DNA of 64,000 bases from JAZDGX01 sp964482205 (GCA_964482205.1 CAYZWI010000009.1:1-64000), one strand, 5' to 3'; shown: positions 16,083 to 24,860, counted from the first letter of the stretch. The notes: a model not told the origin generated them from the letters alone. Program-made: numbers and translations.

Positions 16083-18370
16083 AGGGTTGGATGGCGGCCG
16101 CGCTCGTGCTCGCGCTGTCGCAGCCCATGCTCGCTCTCGCCAAGAGCAGCGAAGGCGAGTGGGTCACGCATCTGTACATGAACGACATCCGCGACCTCGC
16201 GGTCACCGGAAAGGGCGTCTGGTGCGCGACGGGCGGAGGAGCGCTCTTCTACGATTTCGAGCTCGGCCGCTTTCGCGCCTGGAACCGCTCCGCCGACGGC
16301 CTCGCCAGCGACACGCTCACCTCGATCGCCGCGCTCGACGACGGGCGGGTCGCCTTCGGCACCCGCGCCGCCGGCCTGTCGCTGTATCACCCCGAGCGCC
16401 ATCTCTGGCAGAACTACACGTCGCTCACCTATCCGATCGCCGGCAATGAGATCCTCTCCATCGTGGAGCAGAGCCCGTGGCGGATCATCGGATCGCGCGG
16501 CGGTTTCGTCGCGATGAACGCCGGCGAAGTGCGCGAAGCCTGCCAGCAGGGGCTCGATATCTGCGGCCTGCCGGGCTGGAGCATCTCGGCGGGAATCGAA
16601 TACGAGGGGGCGCTCTGGCTGGGCGCTCTGAACGAGCCGGGAAGCGGGGGCGTGGGGCGCCTGGACTACGGCTCGACCGGCGAGTGGACGCTCCTCAACA
16701 CCGGCGCGCTCGCGAGCCGGCCGGAAGTGATCGGCTTCGCACGCTGGGAAGATTCGCTCTTCTGCGCCTATCGCGGCGGCGTCGCGGTGTGGACCGGGCA
16801 GACCTGGGCGCCTCGCCGCGCCGGGCTTCCGGCCTACATCGAGATGCGCGACATCACCGCCGGCCCGCGCGACCTGCTCGTCGCGCTCTCGGCGACGGAG
16901 GGCGGCGTCTTTCGCTGGGACGGCGCCGGGCAGCGCTGGAAGCGGCTCGGAACGATGCAGGCGCAAAGCGTGGCCCAGGAGCCGGACGGCATCGTGTGGG
17001 CGGGAACGGGCTCCACCCGTTCGGGCGTCAACTGGCTGCCCGAGAATCAGGACGGCCTGTGGGAATATGTCGCCGGCGAGTGGATCCAGCATCGCTACGA
17101 CAGCCCGCACCCGCTCGAGAGCTACCGCGATCTCGCCCTCGACGCCGATGGGCGCCTGTATGCCGCGCTCGCCGCGCGCTTGCGGGGGTGGGGGCTCGCG
17201 CGCTTCGACGAGAACGGGTGGCAGCTCTTCAATCAGGACAACACGCAGCTCAGCAATTCGTGGGTCCTGGACCTGCGCGCGCAAGGCGACGCGGTCTGGG
17301 CGGGCCACTGTTGTTGCGCGGTCCCCACGGACGCCTGCTACCTCAATCGATGGGATCCCGCCACCGGCGCGGTCGCGGTGCACGATTCGGTCATGAATGT
17401 GCACGCCTCCATCGAGGATCCCTACGGCAATGTCTGGTTCGCTTCCTGGTTCGAGACGACGCCCTCGGCGGCGTACGGCCTCTATCATCTCGATACCGCG
17501 AGCGGGCGCATCGACCACTACACGAGCGCGACCACCGGCGGGCTGCTCAAATCCGACAAGATCACCGATGTCGCCTGGGAAGGCGATGCGTTGTGGATCG
17601 GCTACCACAGCGACGGGGTCAGCCGCTGCCGGCTGGATGGCCGCGGGCTTCCGATTCTCGAGGAGAGCGCCTGGGAGCACTTCACGACCGAATCCGCCGG
17701 ACAGCCGCTTCTCAACAACGCCGTCCGCGCGCTCGCGGCGCGCGACGGCGAGGTGTGGATCGGGACGGTGGAAGGGGTCTCGCTGTATCAGAACGGCGCG
17801 TGGCGAATCTTCCGGCCCGGGCCCTTCGGCCTTCCCGGAAGCGCGGTGACCGACATCGCCCTCACCGCGGACGGAGCAGCCTGGATCGGGATCACCGGCA
17901 GCGGAGTGACGCGCATCACGAAGGAAGCGACCGGCGCCTTCACGCTCGACAGCTTCGGGCCGCCCGATCTCGTGAATCCTTCCGTCACGACGCTCGCGGT
18001 GGGAGCGGAAGGACGCGATCTGTGGGTGGGGACCGAAGACGGCCTCTCGCATTTCGTCCCCACGGTCGCGCCGCAGGAATCGTCAGCGGATCGAATCGCC
18101 GTCTATCCCAATCCCTACAATCCGAACTGCGGAGCGCCGCTTCGCCTGGCCGAGATCCCGGGCCGCGCCGCGCGGGGGACGATTACGGATGTGGCCGGCC
18201 GGATCATCGCCCGCTTCGGCGACAAGTGGACGCAAGAAGCGATCTGGGACGGCCGGGACGAACATGGAAGCGCGGTTCCCCCCGGCTGCTATGTGATTCG
18301 CGCGAGCACGCCGCACGGCTGGTTGACCGGTCATGTCGCCGTGCTCGATCTGCCCTGCGAGGAGCCCTGA
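16079..18370 (+). CDS. Secreted two-component-type beta-propeller protein with FlgD-like C-terminal domain
   Basis: 763 residues. A signal peptide is evident: a Lys, then WMAAALVLALSQPMLALA. Repeats of the form VWIGTVEGVSLYQNG, AWIGITGSGVTRI and LWVGTEDGLSHF are the two-component regulator propeller blades known from hybrid sensors, but no membrane helix, kinase or transcription domain follows. The last 90 residues start with VYPNPYNP and run through WDGRDEHGSAVPPGCYVI, the FlgD Ig-like / type IX-like C-terminal domain of FCB bacteria. It is probably exported and surface-held, perhaps binding glycan made by the operon; that role is inference. Two CCC/CXXXXC cysteine clusters (around residue 415-425) are unusual. 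GTG start overlaps the previous stop, with AAGGAG upstream. Confidence 0.8.
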   Translation: MKGWMAAALVLALSQPMLALAKSSEGEWVTHLYMNDIRDLAVTGKGVWCATGGGALFYDFELGRFRAWNRSADGLASDTLTSIAALDDGRVAFGTRAAGLSLYHPERHLWQNYTSLTYPIAGNEILSIVEQSPWRIIGSRGGFVAMNAGEVREACQQGLDICGLPGWSISAGIEYEGALWLGALNEPGSGGVGRLDYGSTGEWTLLNTGALASRPEVIGFARWEDSLFCAYRGGVAVWTGQTWAPRRAGLPAYIEMRDITAGPRDLLVALSATEGGVFRWDGAGQRWKRLGTMQAQSVAQEPDGIVWAGTGSTRSGVNWLPENQDGLWEYVAGEWIQHRYDSPHPLESYRDLALDADGRLYAALAARLRGWGLARFDENGWQLFNQDNTQLSNSWVLDLRAQGDAVWAGHCCCAVPTDACYLNRWDPATGAVAVHDSVMNVHASIEDPYGNVWFASWFETTPSAAYGLYHLDTASGRIDHYTSATTGGLLKSDKITDVAWEGDALWIGYHSDGVSRCRLDGRGLPILEESAWEHFTTESAGQPLLNNAVRALAARDGEVWIGTVEGVSLYQNGAWRIFRPGPFGLPGSAVTDIALTADGAAWIGITGSGVTRITKEATGAFTLDSFGPPDLVNPSVTTLAVGAEGRDLWVGTEDGLSHFVPTVAPQESSADRIAVYPNPYNPNCGAPLRLAEIPGRAARGTITDVAGRIIARFGDKWTQEAIWDGRDEHGSAVPPGCYVIRASTPHGWLTGHVAVLDLPCEEP

Positions 18371-18412
18371 TCGATCGAGAGTCGCGGATTTGCAGGCATG
18401 CTCGGAGCGTTC

Positions 18413-19726
18413 ATGTCCCAGCGCAGGCGCGTTCTCATTTTCGCCTACTTCTTCCCGCCGCGCGGCGGCGCGGGCGTGCAGCGCATCGTGAAATTCGCCA
18501 AGTATCTTCCCGATGAGGGATGGGACCCGACGATCGTCACCGCCAAAGGCGACGATTACTGGATGAAGGACGAATCGCTCGAGCGCGAGCTCGCAGGCCG
18601 GGTGCCCGTCGTGCGAACGCCGGCCTTCACCGGGCTCACGATCCTCTCCCGTCTCGCTCCGCGGCAGGCGGGGAGCGGCCATTCCCCGCGCTCTTCGGTG
18701 GGCGCCGTGCGCAGTCTGCGCAGGATCTCCTCCTGGCTGCTCGTGCCCGACAGCTATGTGGGGTGGGTGCCCTTCGCGCGCAAGGCAGGGGAGGCGCTGC
18801 TCTCGCGCGAGAAGTTCGACGCCCTCCTGACCACCTCTTCCCCCGACAGCGCGCATCTCATCGGGCTGGCGCTTTCCGCGCGCGCGCGAATTCCCTGGGC
18901 CGCGGACTTTCGCGATCCCTGGACGCGGCGGCTCTCCTTCCGCCCCCCGACGCGCTGGCATCGCGCCCGGCATCAAGCCCTCGAGCGCGAAGTGCTGCGC
19001 CGCGCGGCGCTCGTCACCTTCACTTCCGACGAGACGCGCGAAGACTATGCGCGCCGCTATCCCGACATTCCCGCCGCGAAGATGGCGGTGGTCACCAACG
19101 GCTACGATGAGGAGGACTTCGCGCATCTCGAAGAGGCGCAACCACCCGCATCGCGCTTCGAGATCCTGCACGCGGGGCAACTCAATCCCGAACGGCCCGC
19201 ATGGCCTTTCCTTCTCGCGCTGCGCAGCTTCCTGAGCGCGCATCCGCAGGCGGCGGGCCGGGTGCGGGCGCGGTTCATCGGCCCCGCTTATCTGGGCGAC
19301 CTGCGCGCGGCCGAAGAGCTCGGGCTTTCCGAATGCGTGGCCTTCGAACCGTCGCGCGCCCACGCGGGGATCGTGCGCGCGATGCGTGAGAGCCACGCGC
19401 TGCTGCTGATGGAGCAGGGCAGCGAGGCGGGCGGGCTCATCCTGCCGGGGAAGATCTTCGAGTACCTTCGGGCGGGCAGGCCGATTCTGGGCCTCTTGCC
19501 GGAAGGGGCGGCCTGGAACCTGATCACCAGCCTGGGCGCGGGCAAATGTTGCCGGGCGGACGACCGGGAAGGGTGCGCCCGGGCCCTGGGAGAGCTTTTC
19601 CAGGGCTTTGAACGGGGGCTACCACCCGATTCCGGCGTCGAGCGGGAAAGAATCCTTCCATTCGAGCGCCGCCAAACGGCCCGCCGGCTCGCGAATCTGC
19701 TCAATTCCTGCCTGTCGGATGCCTGA
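18413..19726 (+). CDS. Glycosyltransferase family 4-like
   Basis: 437 residues. The N-terminus VLIFAYFFPPRGGAGVQR with the following KFAKYLPDEGWDPTIVT is the typical acceptor-side start of GT4 enzymes of polysaccharide clusters. WAADFRDPW (about residue 160) and the donor-side TNGYDEEDF and GLILPGKIFEYLRAGRPIL are also family-like. A clear EX7E is not seen; the corresponding segment reads EQGSEAGGLILPGKIFEYL. ATG 18413 has GGAG five bases upstream; ATG 18398 would add five residues. It is the last gene of the glycan operon, after a 42-base gap, and the AT-rich dcw promoter region follows. Confidence 0.87.
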   Translation: MSQRRRVLIFAYFFPPRGGAGVQRIVKFAKYLPDEGWDPTIVTAKGDDYWMKDESLERELAGRVPVVRTPAFTGLTILSRLAPRQAGSGHSPRSSVGAVRSLRRISSWLLVPDSYVGWVPFARKAGEALLSREKFDALLTTSSPDSAHLIGLALSARARIPWAADFRDPWTRRLSFRPPTRWHRARHQALEREVLRRAALVTFTSDETREDYARRYPDIPAAKMAVVTNGYDEEDFAHLEEAQPPASRFEILHAGQLNPERPAWPFLLALRSFLSAHPQAAGRVRARFIGPAYLGDLRAAEELGLSECVAFEPSRAHAGIVRAMRESHALLLMEQGSEAGGLILPGKIFEYLRAGRPILGLLPEGAAWNLITSLGAGKCCRADDREGCARALGELFQGFERGLPPDSGVERERILPFERRQTARRLANLLNSCLSDA

Positions 19727-19822
19727 CGCGATCCCACGGACCGTCGGTATTATTCTGTAAGTGTTTCTTTCGATTTCACTTGAAGGTTCTGAACAAATAT
19801 TCCCTGTCCATCAAAAAGTCGC

Positions 19823-19852
19823 TTGACCCGTTCGGCGGCCGCAGAGTAGTCT
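19823..19852 (+). promoter_or_regulatory. dcw cluster promoter in front of mraZ
   Basis: TTGACC at 19823-19828, 18 bases, TAGTCT at 19847-19852. The 80 bases before it are strikingly AT-rich for this genome (runs such as ACAAATATT and ATCAAAAAG), fitting an UP-like element and a boundary between operons. The predicted start, near 19859, falls at the first MraZ repeat, so bound MraZ would block initiation. Confidence 0.6.
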
Positions 19853-19857
19853 GCGCG

Positions 19858-19882
19858 TGGGAGAAAGTGGGGGATTAGGGGA
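19858..19882 (+). promoter_or_regulatory. MraZ operator: three TGGGN-type repeats at 10-bp spacing
   Basis: TGGGA at 19858-19862, TGGGG at 19868-19872 and GGGGA at 19878-19882, each separated by exactly five bases. Known MraZ sites are TGGGN direct repeats with 5-nt spacers upstream of mraZ, so this is a close match (third unit off by one base). Its place at the predicted transcription start supports autorepression of the whole cluster. Confidence 0.8.
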
Positions 19883-19965
19883 CAAAAGGTCTCTATTTGT
19901 TGAATGGTGGATGGTCGCCCCTTGGATAGTGGTACCCAGGGGGCCGTTGCAGGCCGAGCCGCTCC

Positions 19966-20448
19966 ATGGAAAAGCTTCCATTCCTCGGGATCTGGGAATG
20001 CGCCATCGACGAGAAGCGGCGCATCACCTTGCCTGCCCGGCTCCGCGAGCTGCTGGCCACCTACGGATCCTCTCCCGAGCTCATCGTCACCCTGGGCCGG
20101 AAGGGCTCGCTCATGATCCTTCCCCCGGCCGTCTGGAACAGCGTCTCTCCCGATCTCTTCAACGCGGTCGTGGACGGCGACGCGGGGGCGCAGGCCGTCC
20201 GGACCATGATGGCCATGCACGGCAATGTCTCGCGTCTCGACAACAGCGGCCGCCTCACGCTGACCGAGAAGCAGATGAAGATCGCCCTCCTGGACAAGGT
20301 AGCCGTCGTCTTCGGGTACTTCAACTGCATCGAACTCTGGAATCCGGAACGATTCGAGACCATCAACACGACCGCCTCGCCGGAAGAGCACGATCGAAAC
20401 ATCGAGCGCTATGTCGGCCCGGCGTCCAGGCGCAAGGAGAGGGAATGA
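19966..20448 (+). CDS. mraZ: Transcriptional regulator MraZ
   Basis: 160 residues with two SpoVT/AbrB-like halves: IDEKRRITLPARLRELL near the start and LDNSGRLTLTEKQMK in the second. Both carry the DxxGRxxLP-like core, here DEKRRITLP and DNSGRLTL. MraZ forms a ring-shaped oligomer that binds the operator described above and represses the dcw cluster. The leader between operator and ATG is about 80 bases, with only a weak ribosome binding site. The stop overlaps the next gene by ATGA. Confidence 0.93.
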   Translation: MEKLPFLGIWECAIDEKRRITLPARLRELLATYGSSPELIVTLGRKGSLMILPPAVWNSVSPDLFNAVVDGDAGAQAVRTMMAMHGNVSRLDNSGRLTLTEKQMKIALLDKVAVVFGYFNCIELWNPERFETINTTASPEEHDRNIERYVGPASRRKERE

Positions 20449-20876
20449 TCGAGCTGCGGCCCATTCTCACTCCCGATGGCCTGCTCCTCTGGGGACGCCT
20501 GCTCGGCACCTGGGGACGCGAGGAATGCGCCCTTCTGCGCGGCCTCTTCGCGGAGCTCGCGCTGCCCGCGGGATCGCGCGTGCTTTTGGATTTCAGTGAG
20601 CTCGGGCACTTGCACTTCTCGGGCGCTCCCTGGCTGGTCGAGCTCGGCCGGGCGTTGGAGGAGGAAGGCGCGCGGGTGGAGATCGCCGGGTTGAACGACC
20701 GGCTGCGCGATATCCTCGAACTCGGTGCGGCCAGCGACGGGCGCGATTTCATCGAGCGTCATGGTGGAAACGGTTCGCCACTGCCGGGGCGTGCGGAGCG
20801 GCTCGGATCGGGCGGGGGGCCATCCCGCGTCGGCCGTCCGGATCCGCACGGCCTGGCGGCGGCGCGCCTCAACTAG
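20445..20876 (+). CDS. STAS-domain protein embedded in the dcw cluster
   Basis: 143 residues. Residues 1-100 follow the STAS (anti-sigma-factor antagonist) fold pattern: a beta strand pair with LLLWGRLLGTW, then RVLLDFSELGHLHFSG, a helix APWLVELGRALEEEGA, the strand RVEIAGLNDRLRDILEL. The position normally held by the phosphorylated DS pair reads HF, so classical SpoIIAA-type phosphorylation seems unlikely. The 40-residue tail is Gly/Arg-rich and probably disordered. It overlaps mraZ by ATGA and precedes rsmH, so it is co-expressed with the division genes; I know of no standard dcw gene with this fold. Function unknown; a stress or envelope signal input, or an MlaB-like lipid transport role, are possibilities. 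Confidence 0.72.
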   Translation: MIELRPILTPDGLLLWGRLLGTWGREECALLRGLFAELALPAGSRVLLDFSELGHLHFSGAPWLVELGRALEEEGARVEIAGLNDRLRDILELGAASDGRDFIERHGGNGSPLPGRAERLGSGGGPSRVGRPDPHGLAAARLN

Positions 20877-20971
20877 TCCGGACCCTCGGGTCCGGGTGAA
20901 CCCGGCAAGCGGGACGGCGGGTCAAAGCGGAGATTTGAAGGGCAAGAAGGCGAAAAACTGCTCCCTGCCTC

Positions 20972-21940
20972 GTGTCCTCCTCGGGAAAGTCTCCGCCTCC
21001 CGCCGCCCCCATTCCCGGCGGATCTGTGAGCCATGAGCCGGTGATGGTGAGGGAGGTGGTCGGCGCGCTCGTGAGCGATCGCGCCGGTCGCTTTGTCGAC
21101 GGCACTCTCGGCGAAGGCGGGCATGCCTGCGCGATCCTGGAAGCCACCCACCCCCACGGCCGGCTTCTCGGCCTCGACCGCGACCCGGACGCGCTTCGCA
21201 TCGCGGGCGAGCGCCTGGCTCCCTACGGCGACCGGGCGCAACTCGAGCAAGGCGACTTCCGGGACCTGGCGGAAATCCTGGAGCGAATCGGCTGGGACCG
21301 AGTGGACGGCGTGCTCCTGGACCTCGGATTGCGCTCGGGCGCGTTGGATGTCGCGGACAGGGGCTTCGCCTTCGGCCTCGGCGGCCCGCTGGACATGCGC
21401 TTCGACCCCGGGCAAGGCGAGTCGGCGGCCGATCTGCTTGCCCGCCTGCGGATGGAGGAACTGAGCGCGCTCTTCGCGGAAGGCACCAGCCGGGCCAACC
21501 CGCACGCGATCGCCCGCGCGATCGTCGAATGCCGGCGCCGCCGCCCGATCGAGCGCACCGATGACCTCGTCCGCTGCCTGCGCGGGGCGCTCGGACGCTG
21601 GGCCACGCCGAAATTGCTCTCGAGCGTCTTCTCGACGCTGCGCATGGCGGTCAACACGGAATTGGCCGCCCTGGACCGGGCGCTGGAAACGGTGCCCGCG
21701 CTCTTGACGACGGGAGGTGTGCTGTGCGTTCTCGCCTACCAGTCGCAGGAAGATCGCAGAGTCAAGCTCCTGCGGCGCTCTTCCTTCGTCGATCCCCGAA
21801 GCGGGGAGCCGTTTCGCATGGCGCCTCTCTGGCCCCGGCCGCTCCGGCCCAGCCTCGAAGAGATCCGCCGCAACCGGCGCTCGCGAAGCGCCCGGCTGCG
21901 TGCGCTTCGGAGAGAGTCCTCGAGGGATCCGCAAGAGTGA
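20972..21940 (+). CDS. rsmH: 16S rRNA (cytosine-1402-N4)-methyltransferase RsmH
   Basis: 322 residues. SAM motif I reads DGTLGEGGHA, then LLGLDRDPDAL, DRGFAFGLGGPLDMRFDP and a C-terminal RSRSARLRALRR, so family membership is certain. Several normally fixed positions differ: DLGLRSGALD in place of DLGVSSPQLD, TSRANPHAIARAIV without the usual GEE, and YQSQEDRRVK in place of the HSLEDR form. The enzyme methylates C1402 of 16S rRNA. The GTG at 20972 begins a Ser/Pro-rich stretch with no good ribosome binding site; a start further in (before SHEPVMVREVV) is possible. A 95-base gap separates it from the STAS gene; the stop overlaps ftsL. Confidence 0.88.
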   Translation: MSSSGKSPPPAAPIPGGSVSHEPVMVREVVGALVSDRAGRFVDGTLGEGGHACAILEATHPHGRLLGLDRDPDALRIAGERLAPYGDRAQLEQGDFRDLAEILERIGWDRVDGVLLDLGLRSGALDVADRGFAFGLGGPLDMRFDPGQGESAADLLARLRMEELSALFAEGTSRANPHAIARAIVECRRRRPIERTDDLVRCLRGALGRWATPKLLSSVFSTLRMAVNTELAALDRALETVPALLTTGGVLCVLAYQSQEDRRVKLLRRSSFVDPRSGEPFRMAPLWPRPLRPSLEEIRRNRRSRSARLRALRRESSRDPQE

Positions 21941-22701
21941 CCATTCCCGAACGCGCGCGCCCGAAAGCGTCCCAACCGCTCACGGGCGGGAAGAGCAACG
22001 AGCGCGGCAGCCGGGCCCCCGCGGCCCTCGATCCGAAAACGGCCGCGCGCGTTGCGAGCGTCAAGTTCCTGGAGCGGCCCACCCAAGCGAAGGGGCCTGA
22101 GCCGGAGTACCTGAGGCTCCCCGTTCGCCACCAGAAGGCGAGCCGCTTTCGAGGGGGGCTCTGGATGCTCCTGGTCGCGCCGCTCTTCTTCACCGCGCTC
22201 TTCGTCTCGATGCGCCAGGATCTGCAGCTTCACCTCATGCTCAAGCAGAAGGCCGATCTCGAAGCGCGTCTCGAGACACTCCGCCAGGACCTGCGCGCAT
22301 CCCAGCGCGACCTGGCCGGCCGCGCGGACTTCGGGAAAGTGTGGCCGAACGCCGAGGAACGCGGACTGCGCGCTCCTTCACGCGCGCAAGTCGTCGCGCT
22401 GATCGACGAGCCTCCGGCTCCCGAGGAGGAACCGCGACCGCTCACGCTCGCCGTCCTCGAAGCCCTCTCCGGCGCGGGCCACGCGCAGGCGCCGCGGGCG
22501 CGCTCCGTGGGCGTCGAGGAACAGCTTTCGATGGACGACGCGGGTGGAATCGAGGCGGATGAAGGGCAGAGCGCCTTTGACGGCGACGGGGCCGGCGATG
22601 CTGGAGACCGCGCGAGCTTGCGCGAAGATCTTTCCTTTGCGGCGCACGAAACGGCCGCCCGCGGGCGGGAAATCCGGAGGGGAGAGGGGACCGGCCGATG
22701 A
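21937..22701 (+). CDS. ftsL: FtsL-like division protein with long C-terminal extension
   Basis: 254 residues from the GTG that overlaps the rsmH stop. A basic, Pro/Ala-rich cytoplasmic part (about 1-72) is followed by one membrane helix (LWMLLVAPLFFTALFVSM) and a leucine-zipper-like coiled coil (LMLKQKADLEARLETLRQDL), the FtsL/DivIC layout. The segment with VWPNAEERGLRAP matches the end of a normal FtsL. About 110 further residues, acidic and low in complexity, follow and have no counterpart in standard FtsL. Identification rests on topology and on position between rsmH and ftsI, since FtsL is poorly conserved. The product would join FtsQ and FtsI in the periplasm. Confidence 0.72.
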   Translation: MTIPERARPKASQPLTGGKSNERGSRAPAALDPKTAARVASVKFLERPTQAKGPEPEYLRLPVRHQKASRFRGGLWMLLVAPLFFTALFVSMRQDLQLHLMLKQKADLEARLETLRQDLRASQRDLAGRADFGKVWPNAEERGLRAPSRAQVVALIDEPPAPEEEPRPLTLAVLEALSGAGHAQAPRARSVGVEEQLSMDDAGGIEADEGQSAFDGDGAGDAGDRASLREDLSFAAHETAARGREIRRGEGTGR

Positions 22702-24860
22702 GCCGCGTGCGACGACTGCGCTTGCGATTCCTGCTTTCCGCCGCCGGATTGCTCGGGCTCGTCCTGCTCATGCGCGCCGCGCATGTCACGATCTGGCAGC
22801 ATGACGATTTCGCCGCGCGGGCCAAGGACCAGCAGACGCATGTCGACAGCCTGCCCGCTCCCCGCGGTCCGATCCTCGACCGGCAAGGACGCACGCTCAC
22901 CTGCAGCGTGGAGAACCCTTCTCTGGCGGTCGTCGGAGGCGAGCGGACCGAGACCCGGCGTCTGGCCGAGGAACTCGTGCGGATGGGATTGTGCACCCGC
23001 GAAACGGCGGCCAGAGTCGCGAACCCTTCTTCCGACTTTCTCTTCATCACCCGGCGATGGGTCCCCGACAAGGCGGCGACCGAATTGGCGTCGCGCTACC
23101 CGATTCTACGCCTCGAGAGCGAGATGAAGCGTTTCTATCCCGCCGGAACCGTGGCGCCGCAAGTTCTCGGGCTCGTCGGCACGGAGGGCAAGGCGCGGTC
23201 TGGACTCGAGACCTACTTCGACGACTGGCTTTCCGGGGAGCCGGGCCGGCGGATCGAGTTCATCACCGGAGCGGGGCGCTCACAAGCGACCACTCCGCCG
23301 GAGATCCTGCAGGAAGCGCGCCCCGGCGGCGGCCTCGTCCTGACGATCGATTCACGCATCGACGAGGTCGTCCAGTACCGGTTGCGCGAGGGCATGCAGC
23401 GCATCGGCGCGGACCGGGGCATCGCGGTCGTGCTCGATCCTTGGACCGGCGAGATCCTCTCGCTGTGCGGCGAGCCCTCGTTCGATCCGCTCTCCATCGA
23501 ACCGATTCCCGCCGAGCGGATGAAGGTCGTCGCCGTGCAGGAGCAGTTCGAGCCGGGAAGCACCTTCAAGGTGAACACCTTCGCGGCGGCGCTGGAGTCG
23601 GGCCTCATCACTCCTGACGACATGGTCGATTGCATGGGCGGGACTCGCATGGTCAACGGACGGCCCATCCGGGACCTGAAGAAAATGGGCCGGGTGCCCG
23701 CCGCCATGGCGTTCATCTACTCGTCGAACATCGGCAACGGAGTGATCGCGGAGCGCATCGGCTGGGACCGCGTCTCCGCCATGGCCCAGGCGCTCGGATT
23801 CGGTCAGCCGACGGGGATTCCGTTGGCCGGGGAAGCGCCCGGCAAGTTGCCCCATCCTCTCGATCGCGGCTGGTCGTCGCGCTCGCTGCTCACCTTCGCC
23901 TACGGACAGGAAGTCTCGGTCACCGGGTTGCAGATGGCGCTCGCTTACGCGGCCGTCGCCAACGGCGGGCTGCTCATGAAGCCGCTGCTGGTGCGCGGCC
24001 AGCTGGATCCCGCGGGGCGCGTGTCGGAGCGAGAGGAACCCGAAGTGGTGCGCCGGGCGATGAGCGCGGAGACGGCGGCGACGCTGACGGATCTCATGCG
24101 CCGAGTGGTCGCGGAAGGGACCGGCAAGGCGGCGGAGGTCAAGCAGTATCCGCCCGCGGGCAAGACTGGCACGGCGCAGGTCTTTGACGAGGACCTGCAC
24201 ATGTACTCGCCCGACAAGCACGTGCTCAGCTTCTGCGGGTTCGCGCCCTATGACAATCCGCGCTGTGTGATCGTGATCTGCCTCTTCAATCGCGGGCACG
24301 AGCATGGCGGCGATGCGGCCGCGCCGATCTTCGCGCGCATCATGAGCGATCTGCTCTGGCTGTTCGAGGAGAACGACTGGGTGACCGCTCCCGTGCGCAC
24401 TTCCGAGCAGCCGTATGTCCTGGTTCCCGATGTCCGAGGCCTGGATCCGCACGCCGCCCGGCGGGTTCTTCACCAGGCAGGCCTCCTTCCGGTTCTTTCC
24501 GGCAGCGGAGCGCGCGTGGAGCGCCACGCGCCTCAGCCGTACGCCAGCGTTCCCCGGGGAAGCGTCGTGGACCTCACTCTGGCGGGCGATGACAGCGTCG
24601 CCGTCCGGATGCCCCGGCTGGAAGGGCTATCGCTGCGGCGCGCAGTGGCCTTGCTCGCCGACCTGGGCCTCGAAGCCGGGGTGAGCGGATCCGGATGGGT
24701 GGTCGAGCAATCGCCGCCCGATTCCGTCGAAATCGTCCCAGGGACGCTGTGCGTGCTGCGGGCATCGCCCGAGGCGGCGCGCGCGCGCGACGAATCCTTG
24801 CGAAGGAGCGACCTTGTCTCCCGTCACGCTTACATCCCTCCTGCGACGGCTGCCCGATGA
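22698..24860 (+). CDS. ftsI: Septal penicillin-binding protein (FtsI/PBP) with two PASTA domains
   Basis: 720 residues. One N-terminal membrane helix, a pedestal domain with PRGPILDRQGRTL, and a transpeptidase domain with the full active site: STFK at Ser288, SSN at 342-344 and KTG at 489-491. After the transpeptidase, two PASTA repeats start at about residue 573 (VLVPDVRGLDP) and 640 (VRMPRLEGLSL). It cross-links septal peptidoglycan together with FtsW. PASTA domains bind muropeptides or lipid II in some proteins and are found in Spo-type PBPs and PBP2x. It overlaps ftsL by ATGA and murE by 47 bases. Confidence 0.93.
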   Translation: MSRVRRLRLRFLLSAAGLLGLVLLMRAAHVTIWQHDDFAARAKDQQTHVDSLPAPRGPILDRQGRTLTCSVENPSLAVVGGERTETRRLAEELVRMGLCTRETAARVANPSSDFLFITRRWVPDKAATELASRYPILRLESEMKRFYPAGTVAPQVLGLVGTEGKARSGLETYFDDWLSGEPGRRIEFITGAGRSQATTPPEILQEARPGGGLVLTIDSRIDEVVQYRLREGMQRIGADRGIAVVLDPWTGEILSLCGEPSFDPLSIEPIPAERMKVVAVQEQFEPGSTFKVNTFAAALESGLITPDDMVDCMGGTRMVNGRPIRDLKKMGRVPAAMAFIYSSNIGNGVIAERIGWDRVSAMAQALGFGQPTGIPLAGEAPGKLPHPLDRGWSSRSLLTFAYGQEVSVTGLQMALAYAAVANGGLLMKPLLVRGQLDPAGRVSEREEPEVVRRAMSAETAATLTDLMRRVVAEGTGKAAEVKQYPPAGKTGTAQVFDEDLHMYSPDKHVLSFCGFAPYDNPRCVIVICLFNRGHEHGGDAAAPIFARIMSDLLWLFEENDWVTAPVRTSEQPYVLVPDVRGLDPHAARRVLHQAGLLPVLSGSGARVERHAPQPYASVPRGSVVDLTLAGDDSVAVRMPRLEGLSLRRAVALLADLGLEAGVSGSGWVVEQSPPDSVEIVPGTLCVLRASPEAARARDESLRRSDLVSRHAYIPPATAAR

